In this document: piece after piece, positions 27,701-36,799 of the stretch | Layout of the letters: each line of letters begins with the position of its first letter | Position numbering within the stretch: position 1 is the first letter of the stretch | DNA from: Mycteria americana | Lineage: Eukaryota > Chordata > Aves > Ciconiiformes > Ciconiidae | DNA length: 64,000 nucleotides | Direction: 5' to 3' | Assembly: GCF_035582795.1 (NCBI RefSeq) | Contig: NC_134374.1 | Location: 24,877,798 to 24,941,797 of the forward strand | Notes under the pieces: model-generated | What the model was told of the DNA's origin: nothing | Databases searched by the model: none | Seen by the model: the letters and a program-made list of their open reading frames with translations, nothing else | Made by a program: the position numbers and the translations under genes

Positions 27701-30700
27701 ATACTTAGCATTACCAAAAAATTGCAACTTGGTTTGTTTTGGGGCTGTAGTACAAAAGTAGTATTTTTCTTTATTCGTTTTAGAGACGCAGTCAATGCTA
27801 TTGGCTGTTATAGTAGCTTCTAGATTTACTGTGATGCTGAAATAATTTTCATGTGCTCTTAAAAAAAAAAAAGTAAGAGATGATACCTGAAATTGGCAGT
27901 ATTTTCCTAGTTACTCTTCTTCCTGGCATAATCACAATTAATAACAGAAAAAAACGATTGTTCTGGAAGATGTATTGTGAACATATAAATACAGAGTTTT
28001 CTGTTTCTGTTTGAACTGAGTTTTCTACTTGAATGTATTCTACAATGAATGAGTATGTTCTCTGAAAAAGGTGATAACAAAATAATGCATTGATTTTAAA
28101 TATTCTGTAATTTATTTTAAGATGTTGATTTCTTTCAGAACCACCCAAAGATAATGGAGGATCAGACATTTCTAAGTACTATTTGGAAATCTCAGAAACG
28201 TCACTTGGTAGGCATTCATCTTTAAGTACTAATGTGGCTTGTGTACTGGTTCAGCGTACTGATTCGCTACTCCTTGCTCTAGCAATTCCTGTTCTGTTTT
28301 CACATGTGTATATTGTGTTGTACATGTTCTCTGCGTAACTGATCATTCAACTTTGATTCTGTGGCTTGACTATCTTAATAATTGTGCGAGAGAATTTTCA
28401 AGGTTCATTTTTGCAAAAGTTTTGTAGTGTAAAGTATTTTCTTTCTTTCCTCAGGAAGTAAATGGGACACGATATACAGCGGTTCCCAGAGGGAACATGT
28501 ATGCGATCATCTGAAGCCTGGCACTTCGTACAGAATGAGAGTGTATTGTGTCAGTAAAGGTGGTGAAAGCCAGGTGAGAAAAATAAGAATAAATTTGCTT
28601 CTGAAAACCATTTCTATTTATCTTTTAGTGAAATGTTATGTTGTGTTTCCACTCTAAAATAACGTGTATTACTGCTAGGCTTCTGATGTTATGACTGTTA
28701 CGACATCAGCTGTTCCTCCTGGACCGTGTCATGCTCCATGCCTGGCAGGCAAAGCTAAGCCCAAGGAAATCACTTTACAGTGGGGTAAGCTCCAGTGCTT
28801 CTGAGCAAAATATTTGTCTGATTTTAAATGTCAGAGCAAAAATGAAAAATTTGTGAACTCTTCGGGGGGGGGGGGAATCTATAGATATAGTCCATGTCCT
28901 TAGGTTTTGGGTTTTTTAAAGATGACCAAAGCTTGCTAACCACCTCTGGTTTGGTGATGTGTGGGTGTGCAACGATATGGTGAGACTTAAGCAGACATAA
29001 ATGTCTTCCAGTGAGAAAGCTTGCTGGCTGCCTCGTTACTGACACGTTTGGCGATTTAAAAATCAACCCTCCTTTTCTCATTTTTATCTCGCTAAAGGAG
29101 GTAATCAAAAAGTAATAGATACACTGGTTTTTGAAGGAAATATGTGGAAAATATCTGGAAAAAACTGATGAAGGCCATTTTAAACTAACTGGTATCTGGG
29201 GGGGAAAAAGCAAGCTTCATAAAGTATTTCTGCTCAGATATATGATAAAAGCTTGCACTGTGACTTTTAGAATTCATCTGATTCAGCTTTTAGCTTGAGA
29301 AGGCTGATTAGAAACTATTTAAAAGAAAACGTGCTTTGTGAAATTAATGGGGGAAAAAAAATTCTCTTTATTTCCTAGGCCCACCATCTGTAGATGGAGG
29401 TTCCGACATTACAGAATACATCATAGAGATGGCAAACTCTGAACAGGATGAACGCAGACAAGTGTATCAGGGTCCCGCATCCGAATATGTAGTAAATAAT
29501 CTACTTCCAGGGAGAACATACTGCTTCTGGATACGAGCAGGAAATAAAGTTGGGGTAATCACTGTGCTAATGAAATCAAGTTGGTTTGGGTTTTTTTTTC
29601 CACAAGAAATAGTAATGATACTGTTGTCTTACAGCCTGATGATATTTTGTAGCGTCTGTGTTCTGCCGTAGTTCTGTTGAAGGAGCAAAATTTCTTACAG
29701 CATAGAAAATACGATGTAAAGAAGATTCAATAAATTAGGGCTGAAGGAAGGACTGAATGTCCCTGACTAAGGCGATGTTCACTGCGTGTTGCATTTCTGT
29801 TGTTGATTACTGAGTTTCTGTCAGTACCGAAGGTAACTAGTCCAAAGTTAGTGCTAACCATTCTCTCACTACTTTTAGTCATTTCTTTGACTGCAGCTTG
29901 AACCCTGCATTTCTGGCTGTGCATAACCGTTTGTACCTCAAGAAATTGCCTTACGTTTTATAATCAGCATAGACTCTGCAGATTAGTGGTGGAGGAATAG
30001 TATTGTGTAGAGAGGGGTGTGTTCAAATAACGCCAGGTTTGAAAAAGGTTGGGATAAATGTTGGTTGCATAAAAGTCTTTCTCGAACAGTACCCAGCTGC
30101 TTCTGGAAGCCAGATCCTGACTACAGGGGAAGGAGGAGTTACAAAACCATAGCAGTGGGAGTTGGTGGGAGGATTACAGATATCCTGTAGGCGCAGGGCC
30201 AGTTTAGAGAGTAAACTACCTGAAGGGAATTTGAAACGGTGCTGTGAAACTAAGCACTGAACTCTTCTATTTATTTCTCTATCAAGTTAAAAAGAATTTG
30301 TTTTCTTCAGCACATAGGCTTGCACTTCAGTTTTTGCTCTACTGCTGTTGCTGTATTCATGCGGTCGTATTTTCTTGCAGTTTGGCCCTCACTCTGACAA
30401 AGCAGAGATCTCTACTGCTCCAGGACCCCCTGATCAGTGTTGCAAACCCCTGATAACTTGTAAAAGTGCAACTTGTGTTGTAGTTTCATGGGAGGTAGGT
30501 TTTAATGATTTTCAGTAATACACAAAGTAATATCTGGCTTTTAGAATTCTAGTGACACATGTATGATACACAGAAATGGAAGAAATAACAAATGTAGGAG
30601 TGGAATATTTTGAGCACGTCTCTTTATAGAGGTTGGGTTTGTAAATTTTGCCAGCTGTGAATTTCCATCTTAACTGAATAAATGATGACATTTAATCCTC

Positions 30701-33700
30701 CTCATGGTATGGTAACTAGTATATAATATATTTAATTCTTCCAAGTGGTAAGAGATTGTGAGTCATTCGAAATTCTGGTCTGAACTGTGGTGTTGTTACA
30801 AGACATGTCTAGATGGAAACCTTTTAACAAGCTGAACATAATATCATGCCCTTGGCTATGGTGGAACAGACCTCAGGTTGCAACCCCAGTGCTCCTGTTC
30901 CAATGTCTCTGTTCAGTGTAACGAGAGATCACGCTTGTATGGTGAACGTGTGTACGTGCAATAGCTGAAGGAAAATTTATCACTTAAACCCACAGAGTCC
31001 TGCGTGCAATGGTGCAGAAATCGGTGAATACAGACTGGACTGGGGACAGGTGGAAGGATCAATGCATATCATTTACACCGGCCCTTGCCAGAGCTATGAA
31101 GTAAAAGGTCTCACACCTGCAACCACGTATTATTGCAGAGTCCAGGTATGAAAAACCTTTTGTTATGTGTGTTACTAAGCAAATGAACAAGTACATGCAG
31201 TTTGAAGAAAAGCTTCAGCTAGAGATGAATAAAATTATGCACTGTCACCTGCTGATGCAATGTAGAAGGTAATTGGTAAAAACACTTTCCCTTCTCCCCC
31301 AGTCCCTCCCAACTACATGTTTCTAGAAATGAAATTTAGATCTAGTGTTGCATTAAATACCAGACATTTTGCCATATTTATGTTTTATTTGGGCGATTTT
31401 CCATTCTCTTCCAAATTGCTTTTAATAACATGCAAAAAGAAGCATGATAGGTGGGACTATCTGCTTAGAAAAATGTAGATTCAGTAAACAATACGCGGTC
31501 TCTCTTTCAGGCTGTGAATGTCGCTGGGGTTGGGTTGTTTGGCGAGACTGGTGTGGTGACAACCCCTGCGTCAGTGCCTGCAGCGGTGTCAGTACTGCAC
31601 TTACTTGAAGAAGATCAAATGGAAATTTCTCTTCCTTTATCAACGTGCCTTGCAATTCAATGGGAAGAACCATGTTGTCATGGGTCAGAGATCACTGGAT
31701 ATAATATAGAATATGGGGAAAAGCAGCTTGTAACTGTTGGAAGAAATACAAGCCATGTTCTTGAGAATCTGCTGCCTGACACTCTGTACAGGTAATAATT
31801 AATGGTTTTATTCTGAAACCACATTTGTAGGATTTTTAGTCAGTAGCTTTGAGGATAAATTTTTAGAGCAATTTTTCATTTGGCTTACAGACTGTTTGCC
31901 TAATTTACTCTGCAGCTCTGAAAAAATAAAATAAAATTGTCATATCCAGAATGAAACCATGATGTTTTAGCGGCAAGAGTTAAGATTGCCATGTTAAGAT
32001 TAACATTCTGTCTCACAGCCAAGGCTTTATTCTAATTTTTCTGGGTTTAGAATTTTTTATTCTGAAGCAATGCATATAATGGGATGATCCATATCTCAGC
32101 GAAAGAGGATGAATGTACAGATAAGAGCAGAATAGGCGTTCCTGTGGTGCATGCTTAGGCTTGGTTAAAGCTTAGTTCAGATTATGGATCTTCAGTGTCA
32201 GTGGGAGGCAATCAGTTCAGGTTAATGTGGAAGACCTGGGCGCTTGTTCACTGAACAGAATAAACCTGAACAATGCTGAGAAACACTGAAGCTTCATTAT
32301 GTTGAAAACAATGTAATTATGTTGACTTGTTGTGAAGTAGATTATTTTTATAGTTAATTTCTAACTGCATTTTAATTACTTTATTGTTTGTGGTTATATT
32401 CTTTATGAACTCTTGCTTTATTACCTAGCATTTTTTCAGGACCTCAGTAAATTAACCATATAGCTGCTCTTCTCACATTTCTAGAATCAGAATACAGGCC
32501 ATAAACAGCTTTGGAGTTGGTCCTTTCAGTCATTCCATTAAAGCCAAAACGAAACCACTACCTCCTGACCCTCCTCATCTTGAATGTGTGGTCTTCAGCT
32601 ACCAGAGCCTTAAACTTAAATGGGGTGAAGGTCCTAGCAGAGCTTTAATTACCAACCCTACACAATTCAACTTGCAGATGGAGGACAGGTTTGGCAGGTA
32701 AGATAATCAGCACCTTAAGGATATTGTTGCTTTACAACTTTGTATCCAGTTTTTTAGACATTTTAAGTATTCTCACTTCTGCTTGCACTAGTAAGTCATT
32801 TGGGCATCCCACAGTTTGCCCCTTAGTTTGCATTTTTGCATCACATCTTTCAACCAGAAATGCTGATAATAGCTGTGGCACTAGTATTTACTTGTAAACA
32901 GTAAATACTATTTACTATTTAAATAGTAATATCTTCCTATGTTGCCAGTTTTTTTATTTTTTGGAAATTCTAAAATGAAGTCCAGTTTGCATATAAGAAA
33001 CACGGGGTTGACAGCTGTTCTTTAACTTGAAATTACAACGTATCTAGTATATACAAGGGTTATTCTCTTGATTCAAATCAAGAGTTTGGTCGTGTTGTTT
33101 CAGTGGTAGCCTGTGTCTGGCTGTAGCTCAGTGCCTAGACAGGTTGAATGAATGCTTTGTGAATGTGAATTAAGACTTCCACCGGTGTGACTGGGGTGTG
33201 TTGCTGATTTAATGCACATCATGAGCATAAAATGTTGATGACAATACCAGAGCTCAAGCTGCCTAACATTCGTTGTGCGCGTGTGTAGAGAGCTGGGGCA
33301 CCCGGAATGTATTGTCACTTTTTTGTACTTAAGTTAGATATGAAAATGTTTCACTTATGATATTGACATATGAATTTGTGATTACTGAATAATACTAATT
33401 TTGTATATATTCTGGTTTTTCTTCCAGGTTTGTTACTGTTTATAATGGTCCTTGTCATACATACAAGGTACAGCGACTCAGTGAATCCACTACATACTAT
33501 TTTAAAATCCAGGCATATAATGATGCTGGAGAGGGGGAGTTTTCCGAAGTTTACGCTTTCACTACAACTAAGTCTCCACCCGCATCTCTTAAAGGTGAGC
33601 TTACACTGCGCTAGAAACTTCTGCAAGCCATTTACGTACTAGTCAAATGCTAAAACCTGACTCTCTTCCCAGTCTAGCCTCTTTCCAGGGCCTTTGTGGG

Positions 33701-35838
33701 ACAGAGAACAGAAACTAGCTGTGGTAGGCATGATCTTGGTGTAAGAAGGGCTCTACTGGTGTAGGACCAGCGTGTGCGGTCGTCATCTGCACTGTAGCTC
33801 TTCCACCCCGACAGTGAGGATTTCCTCTACCCATTTTCAACTGGAAAGCAATTTTTTCAGGGTTATCTGTCATTCGATATAAGTTACAACAGCATGTTGG
33901 GCAAGTAAGAACACAAATAATTCCTCTGATCTTCACTTTCTGATACAAACATTAAAGATTGCCATTAGAGGTCATTCTGAAGATCAGAATGGTGATTACC
34001 TGCCAGAAAATTAGTTGACTCGACCATGTTTATAACATGTAATTTCAGCTCTGGAGATGCATGGACATAAATGCTGTTTCCTCTAGTGATTTGACAGCGC
34101 TTGCTCATCTGTACAAGCATTAGGCGTCAGAAGCTCATCTTGTCAGCTTGCAAAGACAGACAAGTGTAACCCACAGATACTACAATGATCATTTTTTAAG
34201 CTTATGTCATGAAATAGAGCGAGGAAAAGGAAAGAATGAAACAAATCTTAATTGCTTAAAATTATTTGAGTGACAGTTACCTCTAAGAATGACAGTTACC
34301 TCTACATCGTTAACAAATATATTGGAAAAAAGTTAAGCTTTTAGATTTACACTGCCCAGTTGCTTGTGTTAGAACTGAAACATTTTCAATGGAAGACGTA
34401 CAAAAGCAAAGCATACTTTAAGCCAGAGTGAGAAAACTTCCTTGTTGTCACTGAAACTAGTGCCCATTTGCTACCTTAACTGTGAAAATGAGTCACTGTA
34501 ATAATTGGTGATTTTGGCCATTTTCTTCTGGTTGAAAAAACAAGAACATTTGCAGAGACCATTGTTCTCTTTTTCTAAAATGCCAACAAATCACTTTTTT
34601 CTAGCACCCAAAGCAAATCAGCTGGAAGAAAACACTTACGAAATCACATGGGAACCTTTACAGCCGATGAAAGGAGATTCCATTGTTTACATCCTTCAGC
34701 TTGCTGCTGGGAGAGAGTTTGATCAGGTACCTTTTATTTAACATAACGAACTTGAGGGTTTTTTACTTTGAGAAATTATTGCAAAAAAGGATGCCTGTAT
34801 TTGAAGGTTCAGATTCTGTTTGGTGATGCTCGTGGCAGGGATACTTTTCATTTCGGCAAGGGACTTGATTTACAATCCTGATTCCCAAGGTGCTTCATTC
34901 AGCGTCTCGGTCAGTTCCTCTCGGTGAGGCTTTAAGTTTGCGATGGGTGAGGACGGCTTCCAGTAAAGGCTCCTGCCGTTCTGCCTCTTCACGGCACCGA
35001 AGGTTGCCCCAGGTTAAAGATCACAAAGTCTCAGTTCCCTGTTGACCCTTTGCTTGTACTGCAAATGACTGCGAAGGCGGGCTTGAGACTTATTGGGAGA
35101 GTTGGTTGTCTAGAAATGGGTTAACGCTGTTTTAGCCTGTTCTCCCAGCATTTCCCTTGGCTCTTGATTCTCGAGTCTTACGGTCTATGGCATCACTACC
35201 TTTGTTAGCCATAGCCAGCACTTGCCCCACTTTAGCAGGGGAGCTATACAGAACAGCTCTTTTCTTCCGCCCTCCCCCCGCCTCAAAATTCAGGTCTGCC
35301 AGTGTGGGTGTAGCAGGAAGTTTTGGATTATTCACAAGAAAATAAATCATAGATTCTCTAGAAATAAAAAGCTGAGATTTTATTAAGTTGGCTTGAAGAG
35401 AACAACTCAGGCAGTGGCCAGCGCTGCGTGCGCTCGTAAAGCGGAGTGGAAAGTGTTGCGTGCCGTTTGTAAGATGAATCGCATGCGAAGTGGTGTTCTC
35501 TCTCCTCTTCTCCTGACTAGGTGTACAAGGGACCAGAGACTTCCTTCCGTCTCACAAGCTTGCAGACAAACTGTGAATATCGGATCAGAGTCTGCGCTGG
35601 CCGTCAGTCCCAAGACTCTACTGGATCACAAGAACTGTATGGACCGTATAGTCCCAGTACAGTGTTCTCATCTCAGAAACAAGAGCTGGTTCCACCGTGT
35701 GCCGATTTGACGACGGAGTTGGCAGAGACTAAGAAGACATTACGTGAAGAGCGCTTCATCGCTATCGTTCTTCTCTGCGGATTTGCAGTGGTTGCTATTT
35801 TATTTGCTGTTGTTATTCAGTACTTTGTGATCAAGTAG
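6688..35838 (+). CDS. FNDC3C1: Fibronectin type III domain-containing protein 3C (FNDC3C), complete, 25 coding exons
   Basis: Spliced in silico, the 25 exons give one uninterrupted frame of 1192 codons; human FNDC3A and FNDC3B are about 1200 aa. The N-terminus (VILVQVNPGETFTIRTEDG, then PMMSPNGS and IFVPPGYVSQV) carries the FNDC3 family signature. A His/Pro-rich stretch (about 100-160) and a basic, low-complexity linker (about 165-265) follow. Nine fibronectin III domains run from about 270 to 1145. A hydrophobic segment at about 1166-1189 (core IAIVLLCGFAVVAILFAVV) ends in IQYFVIK, as in the tail-anchored ER/Golgi-membrane FNDC3 proteins. Mouse Fndc3a is known for spermatid-Sertoli adhesion; the role of the 3C gene is not established. 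The sequence is not a plain match to FNDC3A or FNDC3B as I recall them, and its neighbours (TAF9B and a ghrelin-receptor-like GPCR) fit the X-type paralogue. The start is the first of two adjacent ATGs; the second has the better context. Very sure of family, fairly sure of the 3C assignment. Confidence 0.93.
7752..7870 (+). mobile_element. CR1 LINE 3' fragment
   Basis: The stretch from about TTGGACAGGGTGCTAGATAA through TTGGACCAGATGATCTCTC and CTAACCTGGGCTGTTCTAGG to ATTCTGCGAT matches the 3' end of a CR1 subfamily in sense orientation. It is a short, diverged, 5'-truncated copy from a different subfamily than the copy at 3460. The left edge is approximate. Confidence 0.8.
11896..11938 (+). 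repeat. T-rich tract
   Basis: Long run of T interrupted by single C and G within FNDC3C intron 1. Confidence 0.9.
12320..12375 (+). repeat. A-rich tract before FNDC3C exon 2
   Basis: Runs of A with scattered T and C, ending about 30 nt before the splice acceptor at 12406. Confidence 0.9.
12407..12482 (+). CDS. FNDC3C1: FNDC3C coding exon 2 (residues 33-58)
   Basis: Encodes VILVQVNPGETFTIRTEDG then HIQCIQ, a hallmark block of FNDC3 proteins. Acceptor TTTTCTGCAG, donor G|GTAAAG, ends phase 1. Confidence 0.95.
13107..13138. repeat. Perfect 14-bp AT-rich inverted repeat, 4-nt loop
   Basis: AATAATATATTCTT (13107-13120) and AAGAATATATTATT (13125-13138) are exact reverse complements around ATTT, inside FNDC3C intron 2. 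Confidence 0.85.
13726..13802 (+). CDS. FNDC3C1: FNDC3C coding exon 3 (residues 58-83)
   Basis: Encodes PAHVPMMSPNGSMPPIFVPP then GYVSQ. Acceptor CTTCTCAG, donor CAG|GTAAAC, ends phase 0. Confidence 0.95.
13803..17693 (+). other. FNDC3C1: FNDC3C intron 3, 3.9 kb
   Basis: Non-coding. A short TTTGG run lies at about 15094-15112. No repeat family or gene was recognised. Confidence 0.75.
17694..17928 (+). CDS. FNDC3C1: FNDC3C coding exon 4, His/Pro-rich (residues 84-162)
   Basis: Encodes VVEENGVRKVVVLPHSAEFH, then a run of seven prolines from a CCT repeat, then a His-rich patch (HYMHHHHALLPHPPHP) and ELPPQFMHQHPPPHVFQEQ. Acceptor CATAACAG, donor CAAG|GTGAGA, ends phase 1. The frame fits both neighbours. 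Confidence 0.95.
17767..17787 (+). repeat. FNDC3C1: CCT trinucleotide repeat coding for polyproline
   Basis: Six CCT codons followed by CCC inside exon 4 encode a run of seven prolines. A candidate length-polymorphic coding microsatellite. Confidence 0.85.
19444..19716 (+). CDS. FNDC3C1: FNDC3C coding exon 5, basic linker (residues 162-253)
   Basis: Encodes EPRSHGRTNFIQRDERS, then KKRLKDRQASGH and LNSPPSSPHK. The KKLKDRQ and SPPSSP motifs recur at this place in FNDC3A/B. Acceptor TTTCTTTGTAG, donor GGGAG|GTAGGT, ends phase 1. Confidence 0.93.
19717..21120 (+). other. FNDC3C1: FNDC3C intron 5, 1.4 kb
   Basis: Non-coding; no repeat family, RNA gene or additional exon was recognised. Confidence 0.7.
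21121..21176 (+). CDS. FNDC3C1: FNDC3C coding exon 6 (residues 253-271)
   Basis: Short exon encoding ESDTESKKCDIHLSIGKPV. Acceptor GAACTTTCAG, donor GTC|GTAAGT, ends phase 0. The KPV end leads into the first FN3 domain. Confidence 0.9.
22373..22527 (+). CDS. FNDC3C1: FNDC3C coding exon 7, start of FN3 domain 1 (residues 272-323)
   Basis: Encodes VSDIQARSAVLSWNLPV through GKNGKFKSVYV. The conserved Trp of the FN3 B strand is in VLSWN. Acceptor TTTTAATAG, donor GT|GTAAGT, ends phase 2. Confidence 0.95.
22807..22866 (+). CDS. FNDC3C1: FNDC3C coding exon 8, end of FN3 domain 1 (residues 323-343)
   Basis: Encodes GEELTITLPDLRPATDYHA, containing the FN3 L-x-P-x-T-x-Y motif. It sits behind a long T tract (about 22770-22800) and acceptor TTTTCACAG. 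Donor AG|GTATGT, ends phase 2. Confidence 0.95.
22867..24397 (+). other. FNDC3C1: FNDC3C intron 8, 1.5 kb
   Basis: Non-coding; nothing further was recognised. Confidence 0.7.
24398..24536 (+). CDS. FNDC3C1: FNDC3C coding exon 9, FN3 1/2 boundary (residues 343-389)
   Basis: Encodes VSATSSSIKESISELVSFTT, then CEPDCPAAPKLINRTKTSLS and LQWK, the start of FN3 domain 2. Acceptor TTTGTTCAG, donor AAG|GTAAGC, ends phase 0. Confidence 0.95.
24537..25606 (+). other. FNDC3C1: FNDC3C intron 9, 1.1 kb
   Basis: Non-coding; AT-rich, nothing recognised. Confidence 0.7.
25607..25660 (+). CDS. FNDC3C1: FNDC3C coding exon 10 (residues 390-407)
   Basis: Encodes SSNDNGSKITNFLLEWDE, the middle of FN3 domain 2; DNGSKI is shared across FNDC3 paralogues. 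Acceptor TATTTTCAG, donor GAG|GTAAGA, ends phase 0. Confidence 0.95.
26124..26167 (+). repeat. 22-bp tandem duplication in intron 10
   Basis: Two adjacent 22-bp copies beginning ATTACTATCGAGCAT, differing at the following G/A and at the last base. A small intronic duplication. Confidence 0.85.
26344..26465 (+). CDS. FNDC3C1: FNDC3C coding exon 11 (residues 408-448)
   Basis: Encodes GKNGPFKECYYGHLKQYKLT then KLSPSTKYSLRLAAKNDIGM, the end of FN3 domain 2. Acceptor follows a T run (TTTTTTAAAG), donor AG|GTAATG, ends phase 2. Confidence 0.93.
26551..26725 (+). CDS. FNDC3C1: FNDC3C coding exon 12, FN3 domain 3 (residues 448-506)
   Basis: Encodes SGFSETVTYYTAGIVPPAPS, then VEAGVTWLSVKWSPP through SLDMEEEGS. 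Acceptor ATTTTTCCAG, donor TCT|GTAAGT, ends phase 0. Confidence 0.95.
26975..27061 (+). CDS. FNDC3C1: FNDC3C coding exon 13 (residues 507-535)
   Basis: Encodes GYGFQPQYNGDELSCTLRNL then RRSTSYKFR, closing FN3 domain 3. Acceptor CCTTTACAG; the donor AGG|GTTTGT is weak, but frame and family alignment support it. Ends phase 0. Confidence 0.92.
27279..27346 (+). repeat. T/G-rich tract upstream of exon 14
   Basis: Low-complexity run of T with G singlets and pairs, about 80 nt before the exon 14 acceptor. Confidence 0.85.
27428..27566 (+). CDS. FNDC3C1: FNDC3C coding exon 14, FN3 3/4 boundary (residues 536-582)
   Basis: Encodes LFAYNSEGKSSPSEVVEHST, then PDKPGPPSKPTVKGKIHSHS and VKVTW. IHSHS is a recognisable FNDC3 block. 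Acceptor CTGAAACAG, donor GGG|GTAGGT, ends phase 1. Confidence 0.95.
28139..28207 (+). CDS. FNDC3C1: FNDC3C coding exon 15, FN3 domain 4 (residues 582-605)
   Basis: Encodes EPPKDNGGSDISKYYLEISE then TSL. Acceptor TTCTTTCAG, donor TTG|GTAGGC, ends phase 1. Confidence 0.95.
28455..28573 (+). CDS. FNDC3C1: FNDC3C coding exon 16, end of FN3 domain 4 (residues 605-644)
   Basis: Encodes GSKWDTIYSGSQREHVCDHL then KPGTSYRMRVYCVSKGGESQ. Acceptor TTTCCTCAG, donor CAG|GTGAGA, ends phase 0. Confidence 0.95.
28679..28784 (+). CDS. FNDC3C1: FNDC3C coding exon 17, FN3 domain 5 start (residues 645-680)
   Basis: Encodes ASDVMTVTTSAVPPGPCHAP then CLAGKAKPKEITLQW. Acceptor TACTGCTAG, donor GGG|GTAAGC, ends phase 1. 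Confidence 0.94.
28864..28875 (+). repeat. 12-nt G run
   Basis: Twelve consecutive G in FNDC3C intron 17; length is prone to sequencing error. Confidence 0.85.
29379..29554 (+). CDS. FNDC3C1: FNDC3C coding exon 18, FN3 domain 5 (residues 680-738)
   Basis: Encodes GPPSVDGGSDITEYIIEMAN through YVVNNLLPGRTYCFWIRAGN and KVG. Acceptor ATTTCCTAG, donor GGG|GTAATC, ends phase 0. Confidence 0.95.
30381..30494 (+). CDS. FNDC3C1: FNDC3C coding exon 19, FN3 domain 6 start (residues 739-776)
   Basis: Encodes FGPHSDKAEISTAPGPPDQC then KPLITCKSATCVVVSWE. The preceding exon ends in KVG, giving VG-FGPHSD across the junction. Acceptor TTTCTTGCAG, donor GAG|GTAGGT, ends phase 0. Confidence 0.95.
30996..31145 (+). 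CDS. FNDC3C1: FNDC3C coding exon 20, FN3 domain 6 (residues 777-826)
   Basis: Encodes SPACNGAEIGEYRLDWGQVE then IYTGPCQSYEVKGLTPATTY and YCRVQ. Acceptor AACCCACAG, donor CAG|GTATGA, ends phase 0. Confidence 0.95.
31511..31791 (+). CDS. FNDC3C1: FNDC3C coding exon 21, FN3 domain 7 (residues 827-920)
   Basis: Encodes AVNVAGVGLFGETGVVTTPA, then SLPLSTCLAIQWEEPCCHGS and NLLPDTLYR. Largest FN3-encoding exon before the last one. Acceptor CTCTTTCAG, donor AG|GTAATA, ends phase 2. Confidence 0.95.
32485..32697 (+). CDS. FNDC3C1: FNDC3C coding exon 22, FN3 domain 8 start (residues 920-991)
   Basis: Encodes IRIQAINSFGVGPFSHSIKA, then KPLPPDPPHLECVVF and LKLKWGEG through FNLQMEDRFG. Acceptor CATTTCTAG, donor AG|GTAAGA, ends phase 2. 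Confidence 0.95.
32882..32929. repeat. Two adjacent AT-rich palindromes
   Basis: TAGTATTTACT (32882-32892) pairs exactly with 32900-32910 around a 7-nt loop. It is followed at once by the perfect 18-bp palindrome TTACTATTTAAATAGTAA (32912-32929). Located in FNDC3C intron 22. Confidence 0.85.
33428..33594 (+). CDS. FNDC3C1: FNDC3C coding exon 23, FN3 domain 8 end (residues 991-1047)
   Basis: Encodes FVTVYNGPCHTYKVQRLSES then YFKIQAYNDAGEGEFSEVYA and FTTTKSPPASLK. CHTYKVQRL is a strongly conserved FNDC3 block. Acceptor CTTCCAG, donor AAAG|GTGAGC, ends phase 1. Confidence 0.95.
33595..34604 (+). other. FNDC3C1: FNDC3C intron 23, 1.0 kb
   Basis: Non-coding. A short tandem duplication of TGACAGTTACCTCTA (period 19) lies at about 34271-34304. 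Confidence 0.75.
34605..34726 (+). CDS. FNDC3C1: FNDC3C coding exon 24, FN3 domain 9 start (residues 1047-1087)
   Basis: Encodes APKANQLEENTYEITWEPLQ then PMKGDSIVYILQLAAGREFD. Acceptor TTTTTTCTAG, donor CAG|GTACCT, ends phase 0. Confidence 0.95.
35521..35838 (+). CDS. FNDC3C1: FNDC3C coding exon 25, FN3 domain 9 end and membrane anchor (residues 1088-1192)
   Basis: Encodes VYKGPETSFRLTSLQTNCEY, then a linker and the C-terminal hydrophobic segment with core IAIVLLCGFAVVAILFAVV, ending IQYFVIK and TAG at 35836-35838. Acceptor CTCCTGACTAG. The anchor is at the extreme C-terminus, as in FNDC3A/B. Confidence 0.96.
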   Translation: MYKGPETSFRLTSLQTNCEYRIRVCAGRQSQDSTGSQELYGPYSPSTVFSSQKQELVPPCADLTTELAETKKTLREERFIAIVLLCGFAVVAILFAVVIQYFVIK

Positions 35839-36793
35839 ACGAGAGCCTATTCAGTACTCAGCTTTTTGTACAGAAGCTATTTCGGGTATTTATGGTTAGT
35901 TCTAATTAAAATCCTAGCTGGAAACGTATAGTTACATGCGTTTCCACTTTTGCTGCTGGCTAACAGTGAGGCTGGGTTGGCAGATCCTTTCCAAATACTG
36001 AACACAGATTTCTTGTAGAAAGGGTAATCCTGGGTCCTCTGTAATCAGGGTTAGCTGTTAATACAACAGCAAAAAACTGCCTTATCGTGCACACTGGTGC
36101 GTGTGCGCGCGCTCTTCCTCTCTCCGAATTCAAAGCGGGGCCCTTTGGCCAGTTTGAGAGAGAAGGCATTGATAGAACAAGTCCTTTTCAAGTACAACTA
36201 GAGCAGTGGTAGTCGATCCGCAGTGTTTAATCAGGTGTTGTAGTTTGGTATACAGGAAATACAGCAGCACAAATGCTTAAGCTTAGAGCAGTACTGTATT
36301 GCAAAACATTACTAGAGCATACCACATTTAATATACTGTAGAAGGAAAGCAGAATATTGACTTTGACTTAGTGATATTACTACTTTACAGTTATTTTAAT
36401 GTTTCGGATTCAGTAATAATCATTTCAAGTGTTAAAGTAGAGGGGGGTGCCAGCATTTTTAGAATTTTAATCAAAACGCTAGACAGAACGTTGGCAGGAC
36501 GTAATGTACATACAGCGAAGGCGTTCGTATGTAACACTGCAGAAAAGGCCCCTTTTGTATTGTACATTTCTGAATGAAATGCTTTCTGCTGTTGGTGAGC
36601 AGCTGTTGGCCCAATCCACATTTCACTCTCAGTGCCTGAGAGAAAAGTAATTTCCTGTGCTTCTGATTAAATCTTTGCCGTGTTTTCAGCAAAGCACAGG
36701 TATTGTCTTTAAGGAGAAAGAGTGCATTTATGATAAATGTTACACTATTTGGCTCAAACTGAGCAAATGTTTTTGTACTATTATTAACCTAAA

Positions 36794-36799
36794 AATAAA
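36794..36799 (+). terminator. FNDC3C1: Possible proximal poly(A) signal of FNDC3C
   Basis: AATAAA about 960 nt after the stop. The downstream GT-rich element is weak, so usage is uncertain. Confidence 0.4.
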
